Below are positions 8,618-17,659 of a stretch of 33,371 bases of DNA, piece by piece. The notes beneath the pieces were generated by a model. The model ran no database searches. It had not been told where the DNA came from and saw only the letters and a program-made list of their open reading frames with translations. The first letter of the stretch is position 1. Every line of letters begins with the position of its first letter. Origin of the DNA: Deltaproteobacteria bacterium (GTDB taxonomy: Bacteria; Myxococcota_C; UBA6777); NCBI GenBank assembly GCA_006226375.1, contig SBHC01000034.1:1-33371 (forward strand). Reading direction: 5' to 3'. The translations under genes and the position numbers were made by a program.

Positions 8618-9493
8618 TTAACTCCCAGGATTTTCGAGCCGTTCGAGCAGCGTTTTCAGCGGAAGGGTTGGATCGTACCAATCCAAAAACACATCCATGC
8701 TGGCAAACGTGGGCTCCATGGACTGGTTTTGCGCCCAGCGTAGAAAAGGAACGAGGTGCGGTCGAGCAGTTTCAACTTCGAGCTTGAGCAGGTAGGACGT
8801 TACAAGTCCTTCACGCAAAAATCCTGACGATTCATACGTGTCGAGGAAGCCTTCCCGGTCGTATTCAACCTGACGAAACTCGGCTTGCCATGGGCTTTGT
8901 GCGTTATCCCGGTGCAAGATTGCGTACTGAGCCCGCCAGTCTCCGTTGAAGGGTAAACCCACAGAGCCGACATTGACGATCACACCCGCGTTGAGCTTTC
9001 GGAAGTGAGGTCGGTGGGTATGGCCGCACACGATGGCGTCTTCGTGTACGCTTTCGAGGTGCTGTTCGCACTTGTCGTCGCTGGTCCAAGGCCCAATCCC
9101 ATCGTTGTTACGGATGGGGCTTCCATGAACCAGGAGGAAGGGGAGGTCAACGGATGGAGCAAACGAGAAGGGCAGGGCGTCGATGTATTCGACAGCGTCG
9201 GCGTTTAGCTCGTTGGCCATCCAGCGGGAGGCCGCCCAGATGTCTTCCTCCAACCACTCGTCCGGGACGCGCTTGTGGATGAAGTTGAGGGCGTAATCTT
9301 CGTGGTTGCCACGAACCGAAGGCCAACCCCGGGCTCTGACTCGTTCGACAACGGCGGTGCCTTGTGGGCCACGACCCACCAGATCGCCTCCGACCAGGAC
9401 TTCATCAATGTTGGAACCTTCGATGTCCTCAACGATGGCGTCCAGGGCGGGGGCGTTTCCGTGAATGTCAGCTAGAATGGCGATTCGGTTCAT
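8618..9493 (-). CDS. Calcineurin-like metallophosphoesterase
   Basis: 291 residues. Dimetal-site motifs are complete: DIHG (D9, H11), GDLVGRGP (D37), GNHE (N63, H64), LVHGSP (H123) and CGHTH (H158, H160). The type resembles YfcE/MJ0936 phosphodiesterases and Ap4A-hydrolase relatives rather than classical ApaH. In PPP enzymes the second motif reads GDxxDRG; here the second Asp is Gly (GDLVGRG). A TTG start 15 bp further upstream is possible, but ATG 9493 places the first motif at residue 9 as usual and lies 7 bp past the tkt stop. Joined to apaG with 1 bp between, it is a plausible dinucleoside-polyphosphate hydrolase, by inference. Confidence 0.88.
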   Translation of the reverse strand: MNRIAILADIHGNAPALDAIVEDIEGSNIDEVLVGGDLVGRGPQGTAVVERVRARGWPSVRGNHEDYALNFIHKRVPDEWLEEDIWAASRWMANELNADAVEYIDALPFSFAPSVDLPFLLVHGSPIRNNDGIGPWTSDDKCEQHLESVHEDAIVCGHTHRPHFRKLNAGVIVNVGSVGLPFNGDWRAQYAILHRDNAQSPWQAEFRQVEYDREGFLDTYESSGFLREGLVTSYLLKLEVETARPHLVPFLRWAQNQSMEPTFASMDVFLDWYDPTLPLKTLLERLENPGS

Positions 9494-9500
9494 GGTTCGC

Positions 9501-11513
9501 TCACGCAACGTGAAGGTTAATTAGCTCCTGCGTGGTTTGGACGACGTTCTCTGTGGTGAGTCCAAAGTGTGCAAACACCTCGGGCGCTGGAGCGGATTCA
9601 CCAAACTGGTCGATACCAAGGACGCGGCCTTTGGGTCCAACATAAGCCCTCCACACATGAGGCACTCCTGCTTCAATGGCGACACGCACAGAAACATCAG
9701 GCGGCAACACTTGATTCCTATAGTCTTCGGGTTGTGCGTCGAATCGTTCCCTGCAAGGCATAGAGACCACGCGGACTTTGCGCCCTTGTCCCTTCAACTG
9801 TTCGGCTGCCTCAACAGCAAGCTGAACCTCAGAGCCTGTCGCGATCAATACCGCTTCTGGCGTGCCGTCACAGTCCACGAGGGTGTAACCCCCTTGGTAA
9901 ACGGCTGCAAGAGTGGCTTCGTCTCGGGGTTGTGGGGGCAGCCCTTGGCGAGTTAGCGCGAGGCATGTCGGTCCGTTGTGCTCCAAGGATGCGAGCCAGG
10001 CTGCGGCGGTTTCTGCGGTGTCACAGGGTCGCCAGAGCTGCATCTTGGGGATTAACCGGAGGGCTTCCAGGTGCTCGACAGGTTGGTGGGTTGGGCCGTC
10101 TTCCCCAAGACCAATGGAGTCGTGGGTGTACACATAGACCACGCGGGTTCCCATCAACGCCGACAAGCGGACAGCGTTGCGAGCGTAGTCTGAGAAGACG
10201 AGGAAGGTGCCAACGTAGGGAATGCAGCCGCCGTGAAGGGACATCCCGTTGGCGATGGCGCTCATCCCGAACTCACGGACGCCAAAGTAGATGTAGTTTC
10301 CGTCGGCGTTTTCGGCGGTGATGCCTTTCGAGTGGCTCCACAGCGTGTTGTTGGAGCCTGTCAGGTCGGCAGAGCCTCCAATCAGCTCTGGCAAGTGGGG
10401 GCCGATCGCGTTGAGGCAAGCCAAAGAGGACTTGCGCGTCGCGAGCTTGTCGGGCTTCTGCTGCATCTCGTTCAAAATGGAAGACGCTGTTCCGCTCCAG
10501 TTGGCAGGGAACTCTCCCTTCATCCGACGCTCAAACTCCTCCGCTAGCTCAGGGTGCTGGTTTTGGTAGGAGGTCCATGTGGTCTGCCAGTTGGCTTCGG
10601 CTTTGGCTCCGGCTTCTTTGGCATCCCAGCCTGCGTAGATCTCTCCAGGAATGACGAACGGAGCGTGCTCCCAACCAATTTGTTTGCGGGTGGCTGCGAT
10701 CTCATCATCACCGAGGGGTGAACCGTGTGTTTTGGCTGTTCCTGCAAGGTTGGGGGAACCGAAACCGATGGTGGTTTTGCAGCAAAGCAAGCTGGGTCGA
10801 TCCGTGACCGTCTTTGCCTTTTGGATGGCAGCTTTGATGGCGCCGGGGTTGTGGCCGTCAATGTCGGGGATAACATGCCAACGGTAGGCTTCGAACCGTT
10901 GGGGGGTGTTGTCTGTCAGCCAGCCGCTCACGTCTCCGTCGATGGAGATGCCGTTGTCATCGTACAGCACGATGAGTTTGCCCAGTTGGTGGGTTCCAGC
11001 CAGAGAGCAAGCCTCGTGAGAGATGCCTTCCATCAAGCAGCCGTCGCCAGTGAACACGTAGGTGTAGTGGTCCACGACATTGTGCCCAGGGCGGTTGAAG
11101 CGATGGGCCAGAATCTTTTCGGCCCAGGCCATTCCAACAGCATTGGCGAGTCCTTGGCCGAGTGGTCCGGTCGTTGTTTCCACGCCGGGGGTCATGCCAA
11201 ATTCAGGGTGGCCTGGCGTTTTGGAGTGGAGCTGACGGAAGTTCTTGAGCTCTTCCATCGGCAGGTCGTATCCCGCAAGGTGCAAGAGTGAGTAGAGCAA
11301 CATCGACCCGTGACCGTTGGATACGACAAAGCGATCCCGGTTCCACCAGTCGGGATTGTTGGGATTGTGCCGCAGAAAGTCATTCCACAACACTTCTGCC
11401 ATATCGGCCATACCCATGGGCATTCCTGGGTGTCCCGAGTTTGCTTGTTGCACAGCGTCCATGGCCAAAGCTCGAATTGCATTGGCCAACTGCTTGCGGG
11501 TCGCTTTTCCCAT
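9501..11513 (-). CDS. tkt: Transketolase
   Basis: 670 residues from ATG 11513 (E. coli TktA has 663). It is a thiamine-diphosphate enzyme of the non-oxidative pentose phosphate pathway that moves two-carbon units between sugar phosphates. Visible: [18 protein letters not shown] aligned with the known N-terminus, His28 in SGHPG, His68 in SNGHGS, the ThDP/Mg motif beginning GDG at 156-158, the substrate-proximal [12 protein letters not shown], and the catalytic-glutamate region [19 protein letters not shown] 11 codons upstream would add residues without family support, so ATG 11513, which has GAGGA just before it, is chosen. It is the first gene of a probable tkt-phosphoesterase-apaG transcript and is divergent from the alpha/beta hydrolase gene. 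Confidence 0.95.
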   Translation of the reverse strand: MGKATRKQLANAIRALAMDAVQQANSGHPGMPMGMADMAEVLWNDFLRHNPNNPDWWNRDRFVVSNGHGSMLLYSLLHLAGYDLPMEELKNFRQLHSKTPGHPEFGMTPGVETTTGPLGQGLANAVGMAWAEKILAHRFNRPGHNVVDHYTYVFTGDGCLMEGISHEACSLAGTHQLGKLIVLYDDNGISIDGDVSGWLTDNTPQRFEAYRWHVIPDIDGHNPGAIKAAIQKAKTVTDRPSLLCCKTTIGFGSPNLAGTAKTHGSPLGDDEIAATRKQIGWEHAPFVIPGEIYAGWDAKEAGAKAEANWQTTWTSYQNQHPELAEEFERRMKGEFPANWSGTASSILNEMQQKPDKLATRKSSLACLNAIGPHLPELIGGSADLTGSNNTLWSHSKGITAENADGNYIYFGVREFGMSAIANGMSLHGGCIPYVGTFLVFSDYARNAVRLSALMGTRVVYVYTHDSIGLGEDGPTHQPVEHLEALRLIPKMQLWRPCDTAETAAAWLASLEHNGPTCLALTRQGLPPQPRDEATLAAVYQGGYTLVDCDGTPEAVLIATGSEVQLAVEAAEQLKGQGRKVRVVSMPCRERFDAQPEDYRNQVLPPDVSVRVAIEAGVPHVWRAYVGPKGRVLGIDQFGESAPAPEVFAHFGLTTENVVQTTQELINLHVA

Positions 11514-11682
11514 CTTCCTCACCACTTCGTTTCTTGCGTCGTTCACGAACCATCAGTATTTCCGGGCGATTTACGCAGCCAATCTATCTTGTTTGACCTG
11601 GATTGTCTAGCCTCCTCTCTTTCTCATCCTCTCTCTGCACTTTCTGCTTGCCAAGAACGCTTGGAGAGGTTAAAACTTGTTG

Positions 11683-11708
11683 TGAAACATGTTTCAGATC
11701 GTGTTTCA
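11683..11708. promoter_or_regulatory. Perfect 14-bp palindrome plus an extra half-site upstream of the alpha/beta hydrolase
   Basis: TGAAACATGTTTCA at 11683-11696 is its own reverse complement, and its half-site TGTTTCA recurs at 11702-11708. It lies 54 bp before the hydrolase start in the 236-bp tkt/hydrolase divergent region. This is typical of an operator for a dimeric repressor; the cognate regulator is unknown, and the half-site differs from the one next to the window's TetR gene. Confidence 0.5.
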
Positions 11709-11749
11709 TCTGGGTGGCAAGGGTTTCCGAACTGTTGGGAGAGAGACAG

Positions 11750-12691
11750 ATGTTGCAAGCCGTCGAACAAGAGCCGTGGTTGGAAGAGATGGACATTCGT
11801 TCGTTCGAGACCTTCGATGGAACTCGCCTGACTTATTATGTGACGGGAAGTCCGGAGCTTCCGCCGATGGTCATTGCCAACGGTTTGGGCGGTAACATGA
11901 TGGTGTGGCGCCACTTTCTTCCGTTCTTTGCCCCCATGTACCAGGTGTTTATTCTCGATTACCGGGGTCTCTTTCAGTCCGGCGAAGCTCCTTCCCTGCA
12001 AGACTACACTATTCCACACCACAGCCGCGACTTGGCTGAATTGCTCAAGCATGAAAACCTGATCAACCCAGTGTTGGTAGGATGGAGCATGGGTGTCCAG
12101 GTGGTGCTGGAGTTCTTACGCGAGAACCCCAACGCCGCCAAAGCGTTCATTGCTCTCAACGGAACGTATGGAAATCCCTTCCGAACCGCGTTTCACAACG
12201 GAATCTTGGAGAAGCGGTTTGAGCGCATCTTCAAGTTTGTGAAGAGGCACTGGGAGCGAATCATCTGGCTTCGTCCTCACATCACCAAGACCGCGTTGAT
12301 TCATGGCTTCATTCGCAGCATTCAATTGGCCAAGGTCGCTGGACGTTCCATTGACAAAGATGCCTTCTACGACATGACCTGCGATTGGATTCACAACAAC
12401 TTGGAGGTCTATTCAGAGATCTTTGTCCAGCTGGGTTGGCACAATGCAGTGGACGTTCTTCCCTCACTGACAGTTCCAACGCTGGTGATTGCAGGAACCC
12501 AAGATTCGTTCATTCCATCGTATGTTTCAAAAGATATGGCTCGTCGAATGCCCTCAGCGGATTACTGGGAAATCCCTGGCGCGACCCACTTCTGCCCGAT
12601 CGAGTTTCCCCACGCGATTAACATTCGAGTGAAGCACTACCTCTCTCGGATTGGCGCCCTCGAAGTCAAAGCGCTCGCCAAAGTCGCCTGA
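11750..12691 (+). CDS. Alpha/beta-hydrolase fold protein
   Basis: 313 residues. Core features: NGLGG at 44-48 (oxyanion region), the nucleophile elbow GWSMG with Ser113, Asp252 in AGTQDSF and His280 in PGATHF, giving a complete Ser-Asp-His triad. There is no signal peptide, so it is cytoplasmic. The substrate cannot be read from the sequence; haloperoxidase-like and ester or lactone hydrolases share this layout. ATG 11750 follows GGGAGAGAG. The gene stands alone, divergent from tkt and convergent with the membrane-protein gene (15 bp between stops). A perfect palindrome upstream suggests repressor control. Confidence 0.85.
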   Translation: MLQAVEQEPWLEEMDIRSFETFDGTRLTYYVTGSPELPPMVIANGLGGNMMVWRHFLPFFAPMYQVFILDYRGLFQSGEAPSLQDYTIPHHSRDLAELLKHENLINPVLVGWSMGVQVVLEFLRENPNAAKAFIALNGTYGNPFRTAFHNGILEKRFERIFKFVKRHWERIIWLRPHITKTALIHGFIRSIQLAKVAGRSIDKDAFYDMTCDWIHNNLEVYSEIFVQLGWHNAVDVLPSLTVPTLVIAGTQDSFIPSYVSKDMARRMPSADYWEIPGATHFCPIEFPHAINIRVKHYLSRIGALEVKALAKVA

Positions 12692-12706
12692 TTCTTCAAA
12701 GACTTG

Positions 12707-13696
12707 CTACTCTTGTTGTTGGATGATTCGCAACAGCGCGCTGCGTTCCCAGCTGGGATGCCAGGGGCTGGTGAGGCGGTATTCTGCGGCGTCGCGTGCG
12801 CGACGTTGTAAGCCCAACTTGTGATAGAGGGTGGGCAGTGACACCGACAGCCACAGGTGCACGATGAGCCACAACACAAACAACGTGATGGACCCTCGAA
12901 ACTCTGGAAGCATCCACCCGACAAAGCCCACAAGAAAATTGAATTGAAGCCAGCCGACGATGTTGCGGCCTCCCATGAGGAAGATATCGATGAGAGGTGG
13001 GCGCTTGGACAAGGGCAATGTGTAAGAGGGGTGGTCCCGAGGCCAGAGGCGGTGGTAGGGCCAAAACAAAGAGAGCAGGTTGTCACTCACCCGGTAAGCG
13101 TAAACGACGAGGGCAAGAAGAAAGAAAAAGCCTCGAATGGGGGAAGGGTTTCCCGGTCGAACAAACCAGAAAATGAGGTTGCCCACGAGCAGCCCAAGGA
13201 GAACAAGAAACCCTTGTCTTCGAGGAAATGTAATGCGGAAGATGGCAGCGGTCGCAAACAACAAGGGTGGAAACAACACACCAAGCCACAAGCTCGGGTG
13301 TTGCAGCAGTTGGATAAATTGGTACCGCAGCCACAACCCAATCGCGCTGTAACCTGTAATCACAGCTTGGTTGACGATATTGCTGAACAGCAGCGCAAGC
13401 GACCAGGAACCCAGCACGCTCAAGTAGGTGAGGAGCCAAAGGATAAGCCAGGAGGCTTTGCGTTGGACGGCCCATAGCTCCAGCCCGACAGTAGGAAACA
13501 CTGTTATCAATCCGAGCGGGATGGCCATACGAAGGGCATAACCCCACGGATGAAGAGGGGCGGCGCCTTGCCTTGCGACGAGTAAAACCAGACCCATCAA
13601 CAGGAACGCTGAGAGAAAGCCTCGGATCAGGGCCAGTGCTACCCAGTTCCATGAGCTTTGGTATGCGTACGACTTCGAAGAGGGTGACGTTGGCAT
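12707..13696 (-). CDS. Polytopic membrane protein of unknown function
   Basis: 329 residues, very hydrophobic, with about eight likely membrane helices separated by short basic loops. There is a soluble patch around FWPYHRLWPRDHPSYTLP at about 215 and a cytoplasmic-looking C-terminal tail of about 40 residues. I recognise no family. It begins 17 bp after the stop of the molybdoenzyme gene, so it is probably co-transcribed with it and the barrel gene. It could be a quinone- or haem-linked partner of that enzyme, but I do not see the paired histidines expected of a cytochrome b, so this stays open. Confidence 0.65.
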   Translation of the reverse strand: MPTSPSSKSYAYQSSWNWVALALIRGFLSAFLLMGLVLLVARQGAAPLHPWGYALRMAIPLGLITVFPTVGLELWAVQRKASWLILWLLTYLSVLGSWSLALLFSNIVNQAVITGYSAIGLWLRYQFIQLLQHPSLWLGVLFPPLLFATAAIFRITFPRRQGFLVLLGLLVGNLIFWFVRPGNPSPIRGFFFLLALVVYAYRVSDNLLSLFWPYHRLWPRDHPSYTLPLSKRPPLIDIFLMGGRNIVGWLQFNFLVGFVGWMLPEFRGSITLFVLWLIVHLWLSVSLPTLYHKLGLQRRARDAAEYRLTSPWHPSWERSALLRIIQQQE

Positions 13697-13713
13697 AACG
13701 CTCTACAACATCC

Positions 13714-14850
13714 CTAGAGGCTTGTGACCTGCGTGATGGAGATGCGGTTGGTGCCGTCTGAGATATCGTCGTCCGTCTCTGGTTGAGACTGGTTGGCCCG
13801 GTCGGTGGCTCTCACACGGATCTCGTGTTCTCCGGGTGTTGCTTCCCAATCAAACTCCCAGGGAGCCCACACCCCGCGGAAGGGATACGCGTGGACGCTG
13901 GGGTTCTTTACCTGCTCCGTTTGTCGCACCAACTCTGCAAACGAAGCGCCCTGGAGCAGCTCTTCAAGGGGAACCAGTCGGGCTGCTTGGAACGGGCCTT
14001 TGTCAATCGAGACCTCGACTTTGGAGATTCCTGCTTGTCCACTGAACGCAACGCCCATGATCTTGACGGGGCCTTGGGGCACGTCGCTGCGTTTGGTTGG
14101 TGTTGTGACCTTGCTGGTCACGCGCAACACGCCGTCGTCGATGTAGCCGTTGTCTTGGTAGTCGCCGAAAGGCTCGTCCTTGTCGGTGAATTCGATTTTT
14201 TGGATCCACTTGACGTTTTTGTACCCATACGCCTCTTGGATAATCAAGCGCACAGGAGCGCCCAGCTTTTGGGGAAGCGCCTCTCCGTTGATCTCAGTGA
14301 CAAGGAGGGGTTCAAACAACTCCGGGTCGTCCGTCTTGAACAGTCGATCGAGGGTGATGTTGTTGCGGAAACCATCGCTGCCAAAGATGCGTACGCGCTT
14401 GACACCCTTCGCTTCCAGCTCGCTCTGGCTGGGCAGAAACAGGCGAAGTGGAACCCCTTTGAACACGCCGTTGGAGAGAAGCCCTGGGATGTCAAAGGTA
14501 TCAAACACACAGCGCATGGTCTTGAGCACGCTGATGCCATCGCTGCTCATCTTGCTGGTGAGGTCATCAAACGTGATCTCTTTGTCGAAGCCAAAGCCTT
14601 CCAACTGGAGCTTCCAGTCGGTGGTCTTGATGTCTTGGATCTCCCAGCCGGAGACGGTCGCTTCTGCGCCAAACTGAACGTAGAATTTGCTAGACTCGGT
14701 AACAAACGGTAGCTCGACTCCGCTGGCTCGGATGCTCTCAATGAAGTTGTAATCACATCCGTCGAGGAGTGGCACGACTGCGAGGCTGAGAGCGGTCGCT
14801 CCCAGCCGGTTCAAAAAAATACGACGTGACATGCCTTTGCGTTGCGACAT
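13714..14850 (-). CDS. Tat-exported sulfite-oxidase-family molybdoenzyme, probable lipoprotein
   Basis: 378 residues. The N-terminus has a twin-arginine segment (SRRIFLNRLGA, Arg9-Arg10), then a hydrophobic run ending LLDGC (Cys32), which looks like a lipobox. So it is probably exported folded through Tat and lipid-anchored. The molybdopterin-binding domain spans about 55-260. MRCV with Cys114 matches the Mo-ligating cysteine region of MsrP/YedY and sulfite oxidase, and GVFKGVPLRLFL follows as in that family. Residues about 265-375 form the Ig-like Mo-cofactor dimerisation domain (GVAFSGQAGISKVEVSIDKG, PWEFDWEATPGEHEIRVRA). The substrate is unknown. It starts 2 bp after the barrel gene's stop. 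I see no haem or second cofactor motif in the protein. Confidence 0.85.
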   Translation of the reverse strand: MSQRKGMSRRIFLNRLGATALSLAVVPLLDGCDYNFIESIRASGVELPFVTESSKFYVQFGAEATVSGWEIQDIKTTDWKLQLEGFGFDKEITFDDLTSKMSSDGISVLKTMRCVFDTFDIPGLLSNGVFKGVPLRLFLPSQSELEAKGVKRVRIFGSDGFRNNITLDRLFKTDDPELFEPLLVTEINGEALPQKLGAPVRLIIQEAYGYKNVKWIQKIEFTDKDEPFGDYQDNGYIDDGVLRVTSKVTTPTKRSDVPQGPVKIMGVAFSGQAGISKVEVSIDKGPFQAARLVPLEELLQGASFAELVRQTEQVKNPSVHAYPFRGVWAPWEFDWEATPGEHEIRVRATDRANQSQPETDDDISDGTNRISITQVTSL

Positions 14851-14852
14851 AC

Positions 14853-15872
14853 TTACTTTCCTACTTGCTTGAAGTCGATCATGTATTCAATCCCAAACAT
14901 CATGTCCGCTGACCGAATGGTGTTCTGACCGAAGACGGTCCCCATAAACTGTGCAGAGAACCCGAGGTTCTTGGCCCAACGGAAGCGGTAGAAGGGGTAG
15001 AATACGATGCTGGTTCCTGCCTTCATAAAACGTTGCGTGGGAGGAGGTATCTCTCCGGGATTTCGGAGAGTGGCCTCAGGGTTGGCAAACGAAACGGTGC
15101 CGTTGAAGTAGAATTGGAGCAACAGCCATTGTGTGGGCTTGATTCCAAACTCCACACCAAAGATTAATTCATGGGCCGCCTGAATCTGGTCAGGTTGATC
15201 CTCGATGCAGTTGATGTCGCCTCCAGAAGGACAGGTGTTACCATCTTTATCCTTGTACACCTGAGTCAAGGCATAGAAGGGAAGACGGTTTTGGTACCCG
15301 ACCCCGATCTGAAGGTAAGCTGGGAGCTTGGGGTAAAAGCTTTGCCCATAGTTGAGCGACGCGCGAAGCGCGACCTGACCCCGTCCTAGCGTCGGAAGAA
15401 TGTTACGGGTGTAGTTCATCGGAAGGGACACGCCAATGTTCACGGCCAGGGCCGATATCACAGGGATCTTTGCAAACTCTTGGATGCTAAATCGTATCCC
15501 GACATCCATGTCACCGAGTCCTACCGTGAGTTTTCGGTGGTCGATGGTCTCGTTGTAGAGCCGCTTGTAGGGCAAAGCCAACGACAACGTCAGGTAGTCG
15601 AGGATGCCGCCTTCTGTGTAGAAGTAAAAGCTACTGTCTGCGAAGGTATAGCCGGGCTTTTCGTTGTAAAAAGGTCCTGGTCTTCCTTCAAAGTTGAACT
15701 GCTCCGAGGCGAGGGTGAGGCCGTAGGAGGTTTTGAGGTAGACGGTTCCTTGTTTTTGCGTCCAGGCTTGGGCGTGGACTTGTGCATGAATGCTCCAAAG
15801 AGCCAATCCTGCAACGAAACTTAAACACAAACGAGAGAGGTTCACAGGGCATCTTAACTTTGATTGAGACAT
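14853..15872 (-). CDS. Outer-membrane beta-barrel-like protein
   Basis: 339 residues from ATG 15872 (a GTG at 15884 is also possible). A signal peptide with a hydrophobic core at about 15-29 ends near HAQVHAQA. The mature part alternates short aromatic and hydrophobic strands with turns (DSSFYFYTEGGILDYLTLSL, AVNIGVSLPMNY, QWLLLQFYFNGTVSF), as in porin or MtrB-like barrel proteins. It ends IEYMIDFKQVGK; the last residue is not the Phe preferred by BAM substrates. One cysteine pair lies in a predicted loop (TCPSGGDINC). It is 2 bp from the molybdoenzyme and probably forms an envelope unit with it, as channel or anchor. It could also be a generic transport-type barrel. Confidence 0.75.
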   Translation of the reverse strand: MSQSKLRCPVNLSRLCLSFVAGLALWSIHAQVHAQAWTQKQGTVYLKTSYGLTLASEQFNFEGRPGPFYNEKPGYTFADSSFYFYTEGGILDYLTLSLALPYKRLYNETIDHRKLTVGLGDMDVGIRFSIQEFAKIPVISALAVNIGVSLPMNYTRNILPTLGRGQVALRASLNYGQSFYPKLPAYLQIGVGYQNRLPFYALTQVYKDKDGNTCPSGGDINCIEDQPDQIQAAHELIFGVEFGIKPTQWLLLQFYFNGTVSFANPEATLRNPGEIPPPTQRFMKAGTSIVFYPFYRFRWAKNLGFSAQFMGTVFGQNTIRSADMMFGIEYMIDFKQVGK

Positions 15873-15969
15873 CACAACGCTCACTGTTCCACTGGAAAAA
15901 GAATTTCTGCAGTTTCAGCATAATCGGGGAGAGTAAGACTGTAAAGAACCGTGAAGGAAGAACCGCGGT

Positions 15970-17550
15970 CTAGGAATCGGGTGTCGTCAGACCGTACGCT
16001 TTTAGCTTTCGGAGCAATGTGTTTCGGCCTATCCCAAGGATTCGAGCGCATTGGGAGCGGTTGCCGTCGCATTCTTGCAGCATGTGCGAGATGTAGCGGG
16101 CTTCGAGATCTGCCAGCGTCGGTTGGTGGGCAAACCACGTCTCCTCGTTGGTTGAAGCGGCCTTCAGAGGTTCTTGCGATGACGTCTGCTCTTGTGTTGT
16201 GGAGTGTGACGGACTCTCTGGGAGGGAGGTGGGAAGGGAGATACAGTCGGGAGTGATGGCGTCGTCGGCGAAAATAATGGCCGACTCCATGCAGTTTTCC
16301 AACTCACGGACATTCCCAGGCCAGGGATAGGACAGCAGCTTCTCTAGCGCTTCTGGAGTGACGGGTTTGATGGGGAACCTATGACGTTTGGAGGCTTTGC
16401 TGATGAAGTGGTTGACCAATCGCAGGAGATCTTCCTGGCCGCGTTCTCGAAGGGAGGGAAGGGGGATCTCAACAACGCGGAGACGGTAGTAGAGGTCCTC
16501 ACGAAACAATCCTTGTTGGACGAGGGCTTCCAGCGAGCGGTTTGTGGCTGCAACGACTCGGATGTCGGCGTGTTGTGGCTGTGTTGAACCGAGCCTGTGA
16601 TACTTTTGGTCTTGAAGAAGGGTCAGAAGCTTGGACTGAAGAGACAGAGGCATCTCGCCGATCTCATCGAGAAACAGAGTCCCTCCTTGGGCGCTCTCCA
16701 CCTTGCCTTGCTTGCGTTGGTTGGCTCCGGTGAAGGCTCCACGTTCGTGACCAAACAGCTCGCTCTCTACGAGCCCTTCAGGGAGGGTGGTGCAATCCAC
16801 ATGGATCAACGGAGCGTGACTGCGGCTGGAGTTGTGGTGCAGCGCGCGGGCAAACAGGCCTTTCCCTGTCCCGGTTTCTCCTCGGAGGAGGACGGTGGCC
16901 TGCGTCGGTGCTACACGGCGCAGCGTTTGAAGCACACGACGGATGGGGTCGCTTGTGCCTACAATTCGATTAAACCGATCGCCGAGTGGCAGCTCTGTGC
17001 CAAGCGCGGCTTCTATCGAGTCGTTGAGGGCTTCTGTGGGCAAACAATTCACCGTTTGCCGCAGCGTGGTTTGTTCGAGCAGAGCCGAAGCTTGCTCTGT
17101 GAGAGCCTGGAACACTCGTTTGTCGTGGGTTGTGAACGGCCCCGAGCGCTTGTTGAGAATCTGGACAACGCCCATTAGCTGGCAGTCGTGGGTTCGGAGA
17201 GGTCCTGCGAGCATGGATTGGGTGTGGTAGCCCGTTTGTTTGTCAACGTTTCGCCAGATCGGAACATCCCGGTTTTCTGTGGGGATGCTGACCAACTCTC
17301 CGGTTCGTGCGACGTACCCGGCGACTCCTTGTGTGATGGGCACACGAATTTCTTTGATCTCCGGCAGGTGGGCTGCGACGCTGATCAACTCTTCGCCGTT
17401 TTCATTCAGCAAGAAGACCGTTCCGCGATCGGCCTCAAGCTGGGAGGCCATCACATCCACCATTCGGCTTAACATAGGTGCCACATGTATCTCTTTGTGG
17501 ATTAAGTCACCAAGGACGTGCAACATTGCATCGCTCATGACACGGTCCAT
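15970..17550 (-). CDS. GAF-domain sigma-54-dependent transcriptional activator
   Basis: 526 residues from ATG 17550, which has GGAGG just upstream (spacing short); a TTG 90 bp upstream is less likely. Order of domains: a GAF sensor at about 20-160 (ending [17 protein letters not shown]); the AAA+ domain at about 195-430 with Walker A GETGTGKG (224-231), the sigma-54-contacting GAFTGA (271-276), Walker [12 protein letters not shown] and arginine finger regions; and a Fis-type helix-turn-helix at the end ([24 protein letters not shown]). It activates sigma-54 promoters, with its signal sensed by the GAF domain; there is no receiver domain. It precedes the barrel gene by 97 bp, in which I found no good -24/-12 element, so its targets may lie elsewhere. 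Confidence 0.93.
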   Translation of the reverse strand: MDRVMSDAMLHVLGDLIHKEIHVAPMLSRMVDVMASQLEADRGTVFLLNENGEELISVAAHLPEIKEIRVPITQGVAGYVARTGELVSIPTENRDVPIWRNVDKQTGYHTQSMLAGPLRTHDCQLMGVVQILNKRSGPFTTHDKRVFQALTEQASALLEQTTLRQTVNCLPTEALNDSIEAALGTELPLGDRFNRIVGTSDPIRRVLQTLRRVAPTQATVLLRGETGTGKGLFARALHHNSSRSHAPLIHVDCTTLPEGLVESELFGHERGAFTGANQRKQGKVESAQGGTLFLDEIGEMPLSLQSKLLTLLQDQKYHRLGSTQPQHADIRVVAATNRSLEALVQQGLFREDLYYRLRVVEIPLPSLRERGQEDLLRLVNHFISKASKRHRFPIKPVTPEALEKLLSYPWPGNVRELENCMESAIIFADDAITPDCISLPTSLPESPSHSTTQEQTSSQEPLKAASTNEETWFAHQPTLADLEARYISHMLQECDGNRSQCARILGIGRNTLLRKLKAYGLTTPDS

Positions 17551-17659
17551 TCCCTCCCGGATCGCTTGTACGGCTTGTCTATCGTTCGTGCCGTAGCGTA
17601 TCACAAGTATAGGGATAGACTCGAAGGAACAGCAACCCAATCAAAAAAAAGGTTGGACG

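Noticed and set aside
13783-14712. 309-codon plus-strand frame
   Set aside because: Antisense to the molybdoenzyme gene; no ribosome site or recognisable domain.
15873-15969. Possible sigma-54 promoter before the barrel gene
   Set aside because: The only GG...GC pair near TGGAAC has the wrong spacing (8 rather than 10 bases).
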